Shown: in pieces, positions 1 to 8,627 of the stretch
Numbering within the stretch: the first letter of the stretch is position 1
Layout: every line of letters starts with the position of its first letter
DNA from: Nonomuraea sp. SYSU D8015
GTDB lineage: Bacteria; Actinomycetota; Actinomycetes; Streptosporangiales; Streptosporangiaceae
Length of the DNA stretch: 64,000 nucleotides
Assembly: GCF_008065375.1 (NCBI RefSeq)
Contig: NZ_VJYI01000034.1
Coordinates: 1 to 64,000, forward strand
Direction of reading: 5' to 3'
The notes under the pieces: generated by a model
Databases searched by the model: none
The model's input: the letters and a program-made list of their open reading frames with translations, nothing else
Told to the model about the DNA's origin: nothing
Position numbers and translations under genes: made by a program

Positions 1-88
1 CGGACATGCCGATCAGCCGAGCCCGCTCAGCCTCAGTCAGATGGATCTCCACTGCCGTCGGTCCTGAATGCGCCATGTCCGCCAGCAT
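1..88 (-). CDS. N-terminus of a probable IS630-type transposase (partial, runs off left edge)
   Basis: An open frame enters from the left edge on the minus strand. It starts at ATG 88 or in-frame ATG 76 and has no stop in the 29 visible codons. The visible residues include TAVEIHLTEAERARL, which resembles the start of the N-terminal helix-turn-helix region of IS630-family transposases. The catalytic DDE region lies outside the window, so this rests on a short similarity. It could be another DNA-binding protein. Confidence 0.4.
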   Translation of the reverse strand, partial: MLADMAHSGPTAVEIHLTEAERARLIGMS

Positions 89-126
89 ATGAACTTAACC
101 GACGGATTTCAGGCGTATGACACTAG

Positions 127-558
127 CTAGGGCGCCTGCGGCCCGGATCCGACCTCGGTGCCGCGGCGTCTGACCGCCGTGGCGTCGGCCGTGCGGCGGC
201 CTCGCGTGCCCGGCACCCGTTCGATGAGGTCGTCGATCGTGCAGTCCAGGATGTCGATCAGGGCCATGAGCACGTGGAGGTTCAGGCGCACGGGCCGCTC
301 GGCGACCAGTCGGTAGACCTGGCTGGGCGACAGTTCGAGCCCCCGTTCGGCCAGGAGCGGCCGCAGGTCCGTGGTGGCGTACAGGCCGCGGCTGGCCATG
401 ACTTTGCGCAGGTGCCATCGATAGTCAGACTTCTCGATCACATCGGGTCCTTGGCCCGTTCGCTGGTCCGGCAGAGGGTGTGTCATCGACCGGACGCCGT
501 TCCGGTGGAGGCGCGTGGTGTCGGCACCGCTCTCGGTGGCGGCCTGGACGTACGACAT
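127..558 (-). CDS. Small Xre-type helix-turn-helix regulator
   Basis: This 143-residue protein has one compact HTH domain at about residues 45-115. Its key segment is LSPSQVYRLVAERPVRLNLH followed by a DILDCTIDDLIE helix, a pattern typical of single-domain Cro/C1-type regulators. GGAG about 8 nt before ATG 558 supports the long form; ATG 486 would remove 24 poorly conserved residues. The C-terminus is rich in Arg and Thr and looks disordered. Proteins of this subfamily often sit beside recombinases or transposases in actinobacteria, which fits the transposase start just to the left. Its target is unknown. Confidence 0.7.
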   Translation of the reverse strand: MSYVQAATESGADTTRLHRNGVRSMTHPLPDQRTGQGPDVIEKSDYRWHLRKVMASRGLYATTDLRPLLAERGLELSPSQVYRLVAERPVRLNLHVLMALIDILDCTIDDLIERVPGTRGRRTADATAVRRRGTEVGSGPQAP

Positions 559-675
559 GGCTTGCTCCGCTTCCGCCGGGGTGACGAACCGGCAGAAGAC
601 CGGTCGGATGGTCGGTACGCCCCAGTCTCCGATGTCCGAGGCCGCGAGACATCTGTCAAATGACAGCGGTCGGCG

Positions 676-3621
676 TCAGAGGTCGCCGGGAATGGCCTCG
701 GGGTCGCGGCTGAACGCCTCCCGGGCGATCTCCACCCGGCTGCGTATCCCGAGCTTGGCGAGGATGCGTGAGATGTGCGTCTGTGTGGTGCGGCGAGTGA
801 GGAACATGCTCTGTGCGATGTCGGACGTGGAGCGGCCGGCCGCCACCAGTAGGGCGATCTTGTGCTCGGTCGGGGTCAGGGCGTCCCAGCCGTGCGCCGC
901 CCGCTTGACGCGGGCGCCGCGCACGCCGCGGCGGATCCCGTACCGGCGCAGGCGCGCCTCGGCCCTGCGGATGTCCCAGACCGCGCCGAACCCGCCGTAG
1001 ACGTCGAGCGCTTCCCCCACGACCTCCTTGGACTCGGCCGTGTCCCCCTGCTCGGCGAGGGCGACGGCGAGGTCCTCCAACGCCCCCGCCAGCTCCACCG
1101 GTACGCCGACGGCGCGGTAGTGGTCCACCGCTGATCGCAACGGCGCCGGGTCGCCCTCGTACAGTCCTGTGCACCAGGCGGCGGCCGCCGTGGCCCGAGC
1201 CGGGACCTGCTCGGCGGCGGCCTCGGCCCGGCAGGCCTCCAGCGCGGCCGCGGCGGCCGTTCGATCGTCCACGGAGAGTGCCAGGCGGACGTACGTCGGC
1301 AGCCACTGGTGGATCAGCGTCATTTCGCCGGGCCGCCGGTCGAGAAGACCGCCGAGGTGCGACAGCGCGAGGTGCCGGTCCCCGTCCTGCTCGGCGGCGA
1401 GCGTCTGCGCGAACATCAGGAAGTCGGTGTTCTCCCGATCGGCGACCGTGACAGGTGGCCGGCGCAGCCCTGCCCGCAGATGCGCGTCGGCCTCGGCGCG
1501 CTCGTCCCGGCGGACGGCGATGAGGGCGGCCAAGCCGTGCCACAGCCACACGGGGCCACGCTCGCGCAGCCCCCGGTACGTTATCGCGGAGACGCTCTGG
1601 TCGACCGAGCCGAGCTCCGCCAGCGCGTCATCCCACCGGCCCCGCCAGTACATGAGGACCGCGGCGGTGATGCTGGACATGGCGTCATCGGCTCGATCGG
1701 CGTCGTGCAGGAACTGCCGCGCCTGACGAAGGGCCGCCTCGGCATCCGACCACCGGGCCAGGTTCTGCAGGTTGAAGATCCTGGCATGCAGCGCGTACGC
1801 CCGCAGGTCCGCGTGGTCGCCGGCGCTGTTCAGCGTCTCCAGCGCCCGGTCCACGAATTCCAGCGCGGACAGATGCCGCCGCTGTACGGAGTGGTTGAGC
1901 CACAGATCGGTGAGCGCGTACGCGATGGCGAACGTGTCCCCGGCGGTCTCCCCCATCTCCAATGCGCGGCGGGCGGTGGAGTCCGCGGCCTCCAGCGCGC
2001 CCGATCCCGCCCGCTGGAACATCGCCAGTGAGGCGAGCAGCCGGGCACGCCAGGCGGTGGGCAGATCGGGCTGCTCCAACGCCTCTTCGATGGTCGCGAC
2101 GGCCGCGTGGTTGTGACCGCCACTGAACAGCGCGCGAGCCAGCGTCCAGTACATCCCCCCTCGGTCGGCAGGCTCCGTCGTCACCGCAAGAGCCTGCCGG
2201 GCGTGGGTCGCGGCCTCCTCGTGCTCCCCCGTGCCGACCAGGATGTGGGCGAGAGCCGCGCTCAAGGCGGCACGGTCAGGCTCGTCGGCGACCCCGTGGT
2301 CCAACTCCCGTCGCAGCAGCTCGGTCGCGAGGTGCGGAGCCCGGACCGCCAGTGTCGGCGCGGTGTCGGCGAGCCAGCGGCGAGACCAGCGGTCGCCGGC
2401 GAAGCCTGCCGCCAAGAGCTGTTGCGCCACCCGTTGAGGCTCGGCACCGCCGATGTCGTGCAGTTTCTGGGCCGCGTCCCGGTGCAGCGCGACGCGGAGC
2501 GCCGTCGGCATGCCGTCGTAGAGCGCCTGGCGGATGAGTGGATGCCGGAATCTCATCCGCTGACCGGCATCGACCAGGATCCCCGCCGCCATCGCCTCCT
2601 GGAGATCAGGGGAGACGTCGATGACGGACCGGCCCAGCAGTGCTGCCAGCTCGGTGACCGCGAACTCCCCGCCGAGCAGCGCGGCCACCCGCAGCATGTC
2701 GAGCGCGCCGGCCCGGACGAAGCTCAGCCGGTTGTCCAACGCCGCAGCCAACGACCTCGGGACGGTGCTCAACGAGGGCTCCCGCAGCTCGGCACGGGCG
2801 CCGACGGTCACCTCGCCTTCACGCACCAGGGACTCGACCAGCTCCCGCACGTACAGCGGATTGCCGCTCGCCTGGGCGGCAAGCCGGATCAGCGCAGGGC
2901 CCGGCTCCGCACCGGCGATGTCGGATACCAGGGCGTGGATCGCGTCCGGATCCAGCGGCCCCAGCGAGATCGTTCTCGTGCCTCGGCCGCGCAGCGCGGC
3001 GCGCAGCCGCCGCATGCCCGGCTCGCGAGGAACCGGCCGGAAGGGCAGGACCAGCAGCAACGGCAGCTGGACCGCGGTAGAGCCCAGGCGCCGGCACACG
3101 TCCAGAGAGCCTTCGTCGGCCCACTGCACATCGTCGAGCACCATCATGGTCGGCGAGCCCGCGCACACCTCGTCGACCAAGGTGATGAGCATCTCGGCGA
3201 CCGTGGCGTGGACGGCGTTGCTCAGGAAGTCGTCGGGCCCCCCGGCTCGTGCGAAGCGCGCGATCTCGGCGCGGCGGGGATCGGACGTGCGCTGTGTGAT
3301 CTCCAGGCAGTCGAACAGCAACCGCAGCGGAAGCGGGTGCGCGACCTGATCGGCGGCACTTGTCAGCACCGTGCAGCCGGACTCCTGACCGGCGGCGGCA
3401 GCAGCGGCGGCCAGCGACGACTTGCCGATGCCGGGCTCACCCTCGACCAGGACCACGCCGCCGGTGCCGGCTCGCAGCTGCGCGATGGCATCGCGCAGCA
3501 CCGCCAGCTCCGGTTCGCGTCCGACCAGGTGTGCCGGGCGGTGGGAGGACGTCGTCGCGTTCCCCCGCCACATCGGCGGCATCGGGGATCCATGACTGGC
3601 CCCCTGCGCACTCGTCGTCAT
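676..3621 (-). CDS. LuxR-family regulator of the large ATP-binding (LAL) type
   Basis: The 981-residue protein has LAL architecture. An N-terminal AAA/NTPase domain carries Walker A (GEPGIGKSS, residues 61-69) and Walker B (MVLDDVQWAD, near 160). A long alpha-helical TPR-like middle follows. A C-terminal LuxR helix-turn-helix spans about residues 905-965 and includes LTPTEHKIALLVAAGRSTSDIA. Known relatives include MalT and many pathway-specific activators of actinomycete clusters, in which nucleotide and inducer binding control DNA binding. The gene stands alone, divergent from the BlaI-controlled MFS operon, so its target is not evident. ATG 3621 begins the protein about 33 residues before the conserved LVGREPEL motif. 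Confidence 0.9.
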   Translation of the reverse strand: MTTSAQGASHGSPMPPMWRGNATTSSHRPAHLVGREPELAVLRDAIAQLRAGTGGVVLVEGEPGIGKSSLAAAAAAAGQESGCTVLTSAADQVAHPLPLRLLFDCLEITQRTSDPRRAEIARFARAGGPDDFLSNAVHATVAEMLITLVDEVCAGSPTMMVLDDVQWADEGSLDVCRRLGSTAVQLPLLLVLPFRPVPREPGMRRLRAALRGRGTRTISLGPLDPDAIHALVSDIAGAEPGPALIRLAAQASGNPLYVRELVESLVREGEVTVGARAELREPSLSTVPRSLAAALDNRLSFVRAGALDMLRVAALLGGEFAVTELAALLGRSVIDVSPDLQEAMAAGILVDAGQRMRFRHPLIRQALYDGMPTALRVALHRDAAQKLHDIGGAEPQRVAQQLLAAGFAGDRWSRRWLADTAPTLAVRAPHLATELLRRELDHGVADEPDRAALSAALAHILVGTGEHEEAATHARQALAVTTEPADRGGMYWTLARALFSGGHNHAAVATIEEALEQPDLPTAWRARLLASLAMFQRAGSGALEAADSTARRALEMGETAGDTFAIAYALTDLWLNHSVQRRHLSALEFVDRALETLNSAGDHADLRAYALHARIFNLQNLARWSDAEAALRQARQFLHDADRADDAMSSITAAVLMYWRGRWDDALAELGSVDQSVSAITYRGLRERGPVWLWHGLAALIAVRRDERAEADAHLRAGLRRPPVTVADRENTDFLMFAQTLAAEQDGDRHLALSHLGGLLDRRPGEMTLIHQWLPTYVRLALSVDDRTAAAAALEACRAEAAAEQVPARATAAAAWCTGLYEGDPAPLRSAVDHYRAVGVPVELAGALEDLAVALAEQGDTAESKEVVGEALDVYGGFGAVWDIRRAEARLRRYGIRRGVRGARVKRAAHGWDALTPTEHKIALLVAAGRSTSDIAQSMFLTRRTTQTHISRILAKLGIRSRVEIAREAFSRDPEAIPGDL

Positions 3622-3768
3622 TTCCCCGATGTCCCCGCCGTTTGGCCCCGTGCGTCACATTCTCTCAACAGAGAAGGTGCTGGGGGACGAATTGACCAAA
3701 AGGGAAGTCGCTCCACGAGGCCGTGAGTTCGTTCATCAGCGTTTGTCGCATATTTCTGAGGGATCTGT

Positions 3769-3802
3769 CTACTACACGCTGTAGCATTACACGCTGTAGT
3801 AG
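3769..3802 (+). promoter_or_regulatory. Tandem BlaI/MecI-type operators upstream of the MFS-blaI-M56 operon
   Basis: The element TACACGCTGTAG occurs twice, at 3773-3784 and 3788-3799, with a 15-bp period. Each copy is a TACA-N4-TGTA-like dyad, and the outermost bases CTACTACA and TGTAGTAG form inverted ends. BlaI/MecI regulators bind TACA...TGTA dyads. A BlaI-family gene is the second gene of the operon that starts 24 bp downstream, so autoregulation is the simple inference. Confidence 0.75.
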
Positions 3803-3825
3803 CGGCAGCATGAGAAGGGGACGTG

Positions 3826-4998
3826 ATGCGGCGCTCGGCGCAGGTCGTCGTCTCGGCCACAGTCTTCGTTGACCTGCTCGGCTTCACGCTGATCCTGCCC
3901 GCGCTGCCGTTCTACGCCGCCGGCCTCGGAGCCACCGGACTGTGGTTCGGGGCGTTGATGAGCGCCTACTCGGTGGCGCAGCTCGCCGCCGCTCCGGTGC
4001 TCGGCAGGTTGTCCGACCGGTACGGCCGGCGGCCCCTGGTGCTGCTCGCGCTCGCCGGGTCGGCGGTGTCGATGGCGCTCACCGGCCTGGCCGCCTCCCT
4101 GGCGTGGCTGCTGGTCTGCCGGCTGCTCGCCGGGGCGTGCGGCGGGAGCATCTCGGTGGCGCAGGCGTACCTGGCCGATGCGGTGCCCGAGGAGCGGCGT
4201 ACCGGAGCGATGGCGCGGATGGGGGCCGCCATCGGGATGGCGTTCGTGATCGGGCCGGCACTCGGCGGCGCGCTGGCGCCGCTGGGGTTCGCGGCCTGCG
4301 CGTACGCGGCGGCGGGGCTGGCGGCGGTGAACCTCGCCGCCGCCCTCGCCTGGCTGCCCGAGCCGGATGGCCCTCGGACGGCGCCGGACCGTCGAGAGGC
4401 GTCCGGTCCCGGCCATGACGAGGGGATGCGCAGGCCGGTGGCGCTGCTGGCCGGCACCGGGTTCCTGGCGATGGCCGCCTTCGTCGGGATGGAGACCACG
4501 CTGGCGTTCCTCGGCCGCGATCGGTACGGCTGGGATGCCACCTCGATCGGCCTGGCGCTCGCGGCGGCCGGGCTGGCGATGGCCGCCGTTCAGGCGGGGC
4601 TGGTGGCGTGGCTGGCCCGTCGCTGGGGTGACGCGCGGGTCGCGGCGATCGGCGCGGTGACGATGGCCGCCTGCATGGTGGCGATCCCGCTGGCCGCGAC
4701 CTGGTGGCAGTGCCTGGCCGCCGTCTGCGTGCTGGCCGCCGGGCACGGCCTGCTCACCCCGGCCGTCTCCAGCCTGCTGGCGTCCGCCGGACCGCCGGAG
4801 CAGCGTGGGGCGCGGCTGGGCACGGGGCAGTCCGCGGGGGCCGCGGCGAGGATCGTCGGACCGGCCGCGGCCGGGTTACTGTTCGACCTCGGGACGGCGC
4901 TACCGTACCTGGTCGGGGCGGCATCGGCGGCGCTGGCGGTCGCGGCCGTGCTCGCCGTACCCGCCCCGGAGCCCGCAGGACGTGAGGAGGGGGCGTGA
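3826..4998 (+). CDS. MFS drug efflux transporter (DHA1/TetA-like)
   Basis: This 390-residue membrane protein has about 12 hydrophobic segments. The MFS loop 2-3 signature LSDRYGRRPLV (about residues 64-74) is typical of 12-TM drug:proton antiporters, and the N-terminal DLLGFTLILPALPF resembles TetA/MdtG-type exporters. ATG 3826 is chosen over GTG 3823 because AAGGGG at 3815-3820 gives a better spacing. It is the first gene of a three-gene operon with blaI and an M56 peptidase, so expression is probably induced through that sensor. The substrate is unknown. No tetracycline-specific residues were checked. Confidence 0.85.
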   Translation: MRRSAQVVVSATVFVDLLGFTLILPALPFYAAGLGATGLWFGALMSAYSVAQLAAAPVLGRLSDRYGRRPLVLLALAGSAVSMALTGLAASLAWLLVCRLLAGACGGSISVAQAYLADAVPEERRTGAMARMGAAIGMAFVIGPALGGALAPLGFAACAYAAAGLAAVNLAAALAWLPEPDGPRTAPDRREASGPGHDEGMRRPVALLAGTGFLAMAAFVGMETTLAFLGRDRYGWDATSIGLALAAAGLAMAAVQAGLVAWLARRWGDARVAAIGAVTMAACMVAIPLAATWWQCLAAVCVLAAGHGLLTPAVSSLLASAGPPEQRGARLGTGQSAGAAARIVGPAAAGLLFDLGTALPYLVGAASAALAVAAVLAVPAPEPAGREEGA

Positions 4999-5360
4999 AC
5001 AGCCTCGGCGAGCTGGAACGCTCGATCATGGAAGTGCTGTGGAGCACCGACGCCTGGCTGACCGTGCGCGAGGTCGTCAACCGGCTCAGCGACCGGAACC
5101 TCGCCTACACCACGGTGATGACCGTCATGAACCGGCTCGTCCGCAAGGAGTTCATTCGCCGCGAACGCGACGACGACGGCCGCACCTGGCGCTACCGGCC
5201 CGCGGCCGGCCGGGAGGCGTACGTCGCGGAGCTGATGCTCTCGGCGCTCAGCGAGACCGGCGACCGCATCGCCGCGCTCAGCCACTTCGCCCGCTCGGTC
5301 AGCCCGGAAGAAGCCGAAGCGCTGCGCCAAGCCCTCCCCCACGGCGAGGAGCCGTTGTGA
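4995..5360 (+). CDS. BlaI/MecI/CopY-family repressor
   Basis: The protein has 121 residues, the usual size for the family. An N-terminal winged helix covers about residues 1-75 and includes LGELERSIMEVLWSTDAWLT and the recognition region AYTTVMTVMNRLVRKEFI. The C-terminal part is the dimerisation arm that M56 signalling is known to cleave or disturb. GTG 4995 overlaps the MFS stop by 4 bp (GTGA), which indicates translational coupling. Together with the tandem TACA...TGTA operators at 3769-3802 it forms a self-contained repressor circuit. Confidence 0.92.
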   Translation: MNSLGELERSIMEVLWSTDAWLTVREVVNRLSDRNLAYTTVMTVMNRLVRKEFIRRERDDDGRTWRYRPAAGREAYVAELMLSALSETGDRIAALSHFARSVSPEEAEALRQALPHGEEPL

Positions 5361-6268
5361 CCTATGCCGCCCACCACGTGCTCACCCTCCTGGCGGCCGT
5401 CTCGTCCATGGCGGCCATGTCGCGCTCGCGGCTCACCTGGAGGACGCCCCGCACCTCGCTGCTGATCTGGCAGGCGGTCGGCCTGACCCTCGTCCTGTCG
5501 GTGATCGGCACGGCGCTCGCCATCGGCCTGGCGCCCTACCGGCTCGGCATCGTCCCCGCTGTCGTCAGCTTCGGGCACGACCTGGCACGCGGTGACCTGC
5601 CGACCGGGATCACCGCCTTCCATCTTCTCCTCACGGCCTGCGGCATCGCGGTGACCGTCTGGATCGTGGCCGTCTTCGCCCGCAGCGCGTGTTCCGTCGC
5701 GACCCTGCGGCGCCGGCAGCGGTCGCTGCTCGGCTTGATCGCCCATCCCCATCCCGAGCTCCAGGAAGCCCTGGTGGTGGCGCATCCGGCGGTGGCCGCG
5801 TACTGCGTGCCCGGGCGGAAGGCCGCGATCGTGATCAGCACCGGCAGTCTGGACCTGCTCACCGATCAGGAGCTGCGCGCGGTGCTGGCCCACGAACGCG
5901 CGCACGCCCACGAGCGCCACGACCTGGTGATCCTCCCGTTCGCCGCCCTGCATCGCGCCTTTCCCGCCAGCCGCCACGTCCGCGCCATGCTGGACGCGGT
6001 GGCACTGCTGGTCGAGATGCGCGCCGACGACCGCGCGGCCCGCGAGCACGACCGCCGGACCCTGGCGACGGCGCTCCACCGCTTCCGCACGTGCGACCGC
6101 ATCGCCTCGCCTCCCGGCACGCTCGGCGGAGCCGGTCACGACCTCGACGCCCGCATCGCCCGCCTGACCATGCCATCTCGTACGCCATGGCCGATACGCG
6201 TCATGCTCCTGACCGTCGCCCTGACCGTGGCCAGCACCCCGCTCAGCCTCTTCCTCCTCCCCTTGTGA
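5357..6268 (+). CDS. M56 (BlaR1-like) membrane zinc metallopeptidase
   Basis: The protein has 303 residues, starting at GTG 5357, which overlaps the blaI stop by 4 bp. Three hydrophobic segments near residues 5-20, 35-57 and 88-108 precede the zinc motif HERAH (residues 179-183). A last membrane segment lies at the C-terminus. This matches short M56 peptidases without a penicillin-binding sensor domain. In this family the protease inactivates its BlaI partner after a signal. With no sensor domain the stimulus is not obvious. It converges on chrA with only a 3-bp gap and no terminator hairpin that I can see. Confidence 0.88.
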   Translation: MTYAAHHVLTLLAAVSSMAAMSRSRLTWRTPRTSLLIWQAVGLTLVLSVIGTALAIGLAPYRLGIVPAVVSFGHDLARGDLPTGITAFHLLLTACGIAVTVWIVAVFARSACSVATLRRRQRSLLGLIAHPHPELQEALVVAHPAVAAYCVPGRKAAIVISTGSLDLLTDQELRAVLAHERAHAHERHDLVILPFAALHRAFPASRHVRAMLDAVALLVEMRADDRAAREHDRRTLATALHRFRTCDRIASPPGTLGGAGHDLDARIARLTMPSRTPWPIRVMLLTVALTVASTPLSLFLLPL

Positions 6269-6271
6269 CGC

Positions 6272-7681
6272 CTACAGCAGCACCGTGGCCAAGCCGAGGG
6301 CTGCGCAGACGGCCAGGACGCGGAGCATGGGCCACCGTAGAACGAACGTCATGACCAGGGCCGCGGCCGTGATCCCGAGGGCGATCGGGCTTACCGTCTG
6401 CGGCTCGGGCAGCTGGGCGCTGAACGGGCCCCAGGCCCAGGTGAAGGTCTTGGCGAAGAGCGTGTGCTCGGCGAAGTAGAGCGCCAGGTTGGCGATGACG
6501 CCGACGACCGCGGCGGTGATCCCGGTGAGCGCGGCGCTGATGGCCGTGTTGTGACGCAACCGCTCCACGTACGGGGCGCCGAGGAAGATGAACAGGAAGC
6601 AGGGCACGAAGGTCACCCACGTGGTCAGCAGCGCCCCTAGCAGCGCGCCGGCCCATGGGGTGAGGGCGCCGGGATCGCGGTAGGCGCCGAGGAAGGCGAC
6701 GAACTGCACCACCATGATGAGCGGGCCTGGGGTGGTCTCGGCCAGGGCCAGCCCGCGGACCATCTCGCCCGGGGTGAGCCAGGCGTAGGTCTCCACGGCG
6801 CGCTGGGCGACGAAGGCGAGCACCGCGTACGCGCCGCCGAAGGTGACCAGCGCGGTGCCGGAGAAGAACAGTCCTTGGGTGGTGAAGACGCTGTCGGTGC
6901 CCAGGAACAAGGCGACGGCGGCCACTGGCACCCACCACGTGGCCAGCCCGACGGCGAGAATCTTCCCCGCGGAACGCCAGCTCGGCTGGGCGTGGTGGAG
7001 CGCGTCATCAGAGATCAGCGGCGCGGGCCCGCCATCGCCACCATGCTCGTTTCCGCTCTTGACGACGTGCGGAGCCAGCCTGTGCACGGTCCAGCCGACG
7101 AGCGCGGCAACGGCCACGACGACGGGGAACGGCACGCCGAACAGCGCGAGCGCAACGAAGGCGGCCACCGCGACGGCCACGAACACCGGGTGGATCAGAG
7201 ACCGCTTGGCGACCCGGATGACCGCCTGCGCGACGATGGCCAGCACCGCCGGGGCGATCCCGGCGAACAGCGCGGTGACCGGCGTGGTGTCCTGCCACAG
7301 GATGTACACCGCCGACAGGACCAGCAACGCCAGCATGCCCGGCAGGACGAACAGCGTGCCCGCCACCAAACCGCCCCGAGTGCCGTTCAGCAGCCAGCCG
7401 ACATAGATCGCCAACTGCTGCGCCTCAGGCCCGGGCAGCAGCATGCAGTAGTTCAGGGCATGGTTGAAGCGCTGCTGGCCGATCCACCGCTTCTCCTCTA
7501 CGAGGGTGCGCTGCATGACGGCGATCTGCCCGGCGGGACCGCCGAAGGTCTGCAACGAGATCAGGAACCAGGCGCGCACGGCCTGCCGGAACGGGATCAC
7601 ATCTTGACGCACATCTGTGTTCACGGGCACCTCGTCATCAGGGGTCGAGCGGATGGCGTCCTGGGAAGCGTCCTGCGTCAT
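6272..7681 (-). CDS. chrA: Chromate efflux transporter ChrA
   Basis: This 469-residue protein is a long-chain (bidomain) CHR-family transporter. The N-terminal half carries FGGPAGQIAVMQ and the C-terminal half the equivalent FGGAYAVLAFVAQ, the two internally repeated CHR motifs. About ten hydrophobic segments are visible. The known role is proton-coupled export of chromate from the cytoplasm. ATG 7681 overlaps the stop of the upstream ChrB C-terminal gene by 4 bp, so the two are translationally coupled in one operon with the ChrB N-terminal gene. Confidence 0.92.
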   Translation of the reverse strand: MTQDASQDAIRSTPDDEVPVNTDVRQDVIPFRQAVRAWFLISLQTFGGPAGQIAVMQRTLVEEKRWIGQQRFNHALNYCMLLPGPEAQQLAIYVGWLLNGTRGGLVAGTLFVLPGMLALLVLSAVYILWQDTTPVTALFAGIAPAVLAIVAQAVIRVAKRSLIHPVFVAVAVAAFVALALFGVPFPVVVAVAALVGWTVHRLAPHVVKSGNEHGGDGGPAPLISDDALHHAQPSWRSAGKILAVGLATWWVPVAAVALFLGTDSVFTTQGLFFSGTALVTFGGAYAVLAFVAQRAVETYAWLTPGEMVRGLALAETTPGPLIMVVQFVAFLGAYRDPGALTPWAGALLGALLTTWVTFVPCFLFIFLGAPYVERLRHNTAISAALTGITAAVVGVIANLALYFAEHTLFAKTFTWAWGPFSAQLPEPQTVSPIALGITAAALVMTFVLRWPMLRVLAVCAALGLATVLL

Positions 7682-8109
7682 GCCGGCTCACGACCCAGCA
7701 GCAGCGCACGCTTGTAGAACTCGTACAGGCCGTCGAAGACGGGCCCGGTGATCGCCAGAACGCCGGCGTCGTCGCACGTCATCGACAGCCCTCGCAGGAC
7801 CATGTCCAGCCCACGCGCCTCGGGCGCGTCGAACCGCTCGTCGTCGATGTCGGCCTCGTGCACGATCTCGGCCAGCTTCCACAACACCGGATCGTCGAGA
7901 CCGTAGCGCCGCAGGATGGTCTCGAAGCTGCAGTCGCCGCCGTGATGCGACAGCTCCGCCCCGCGCATGTCGAACGGGGTCGCGTCGGCGGGCGCCGAAA
8001 CCGGGTCGTCGACGAACACGAACTCCGGCTCAGGATCGATATGGCGGCGGATCAACCAGGCGCATGCCGCCCGATCGATGTGCACTCCAGCGCGCGTGAC
8101 CCACTTCAT
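7678..8109 (-). CDS. ChrB C-terminal domain protein (chromate resistance)
   Basis: The 143-residue protein corresponds to the C-terminal domain of ChrB. It begins WVTRAGVHIDRAACAWLIRR, and continues with the HIDPEPEFVFVDDP and SHHGGDCSFETILRRYGL segments typical of that domain. ChrB is normally one protein of about 300 residues that acts as a chromate-responsive regulator or accessory factor. Here the domain is a separate gene that overlaps both neighbours by 4 bp, between the ChrB N-terminal gene and chrA. Confidence 0.85.
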   Translation of the reverse strand: MKWVTRAGVHIDRAACAWLIRRHIDPEPEFVFVDDPVSAPADATPFDMRGAELSHHGGDCSFETILRRYGLDDPVLWKLAEIVHEADIDDERFDAPEARGLDMVLRGLSMTCDDAGVLAITGPVFDGLYEFYKRALLLGREPA

Positions 8110-8591
8110 CCGGCACCCTCCGTCACCTGCGCCAGAACGCGCACGGCCTGCTGCGCGGCCTCCCGCTCGGCGGGCGGGAAGTAGTCGCGGCGGCCGATCC
8201 TGCGTAGTTCGGCCTGCAGTCTTTTCGCCACCCGGCTGCGCTCCCCGGGCCGGGCCCGCGCCGCTTCCTCCGCCTGGTCGACGACCGCGCGATACTCGGC
8301 CGCCCGCGCCCGCCGCATCTCCGCGGCGATGGCCTTCTCCTGCGACACGCTGCCGGGTACGGCCAGCCAGACGGTGGAGCTGCCGCCCATCTCGCCGATC
8401 TCCTCAGCGACCCACTCCAACTGCTCACGCGTCCGGGCATCGGCTGGCAACGCCACCAGCCCGTCGCCCAGCCGCGCCGCGCCGAGCCGGTCCAGCTTGC
8501 GCCAGATCGTGATCCGCAACGTCGACGGCTGGCGCGGGATGCGGTACGCCAACAGCACCCACTGCCCCGCCGTACCCGCCACCGGATCCAT
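8106..8591 (-). CDS. ChrB N-terminal domain protein (chromate-responsive regulator half)
   Basis: The 161-residue protein matches the ChrB N-terminal domain, with VLLAYRIPRQPSTLRITIWR, LPADARTREQLEWVAEEIGE and an Arg/Glu-rich helical C-terminus. In fused ChrB this half is thought to bind DNA. ATG 8591 is preceded by AGGAGGG with good spacing. It is the first gene of the chrB(N)-chrB(C)-chrA operon, with 4-bp overlaps throughout. Two palindromes 18-36 bp upstream are candidate operators. The stop codon between the two halves is real in this sequence; there is no sign of a simple frameshift. Confidence 0.82.
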   Translation of the reverse strand: MDPVAGTAGQWVLLAYRIPRQPSTLRITIWRKLDRLGAARLGDGLVALPADARTREQLEWVAEEIGEMGGSSTVWLAVPGSVSQEKAIAAEMRRARAAEYRAVVDQAEEAARARPGERSRVAKRLQAELRRIGRRDYFPPAEREAAQQAVRVLAQVTEGAG

Positions 8592-8608
8592 GGCACCCTC
8601 CTATCTGC

Positions 8609-8627
8609 AACCATGGTTACTGTAACC
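8609..8627 (-). promoter_or_regulatory. Overlapping palindromes in the chr operon promoter
   Basis: AACCATGGTT (8609-8618) is a perfect 10-bp palindrome. It overlaps GGTTAC-T-GTAACC (8615-8627), a 13-bp dyad with a single central base. They lie 18-36 bp upstream of the first chr gene and are the only clear dyads there. Their position suits a repressor site, plausibly for the ChrB half encoded next to it, but no binding motif is known to me for comparison. Confidence 0.45.
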
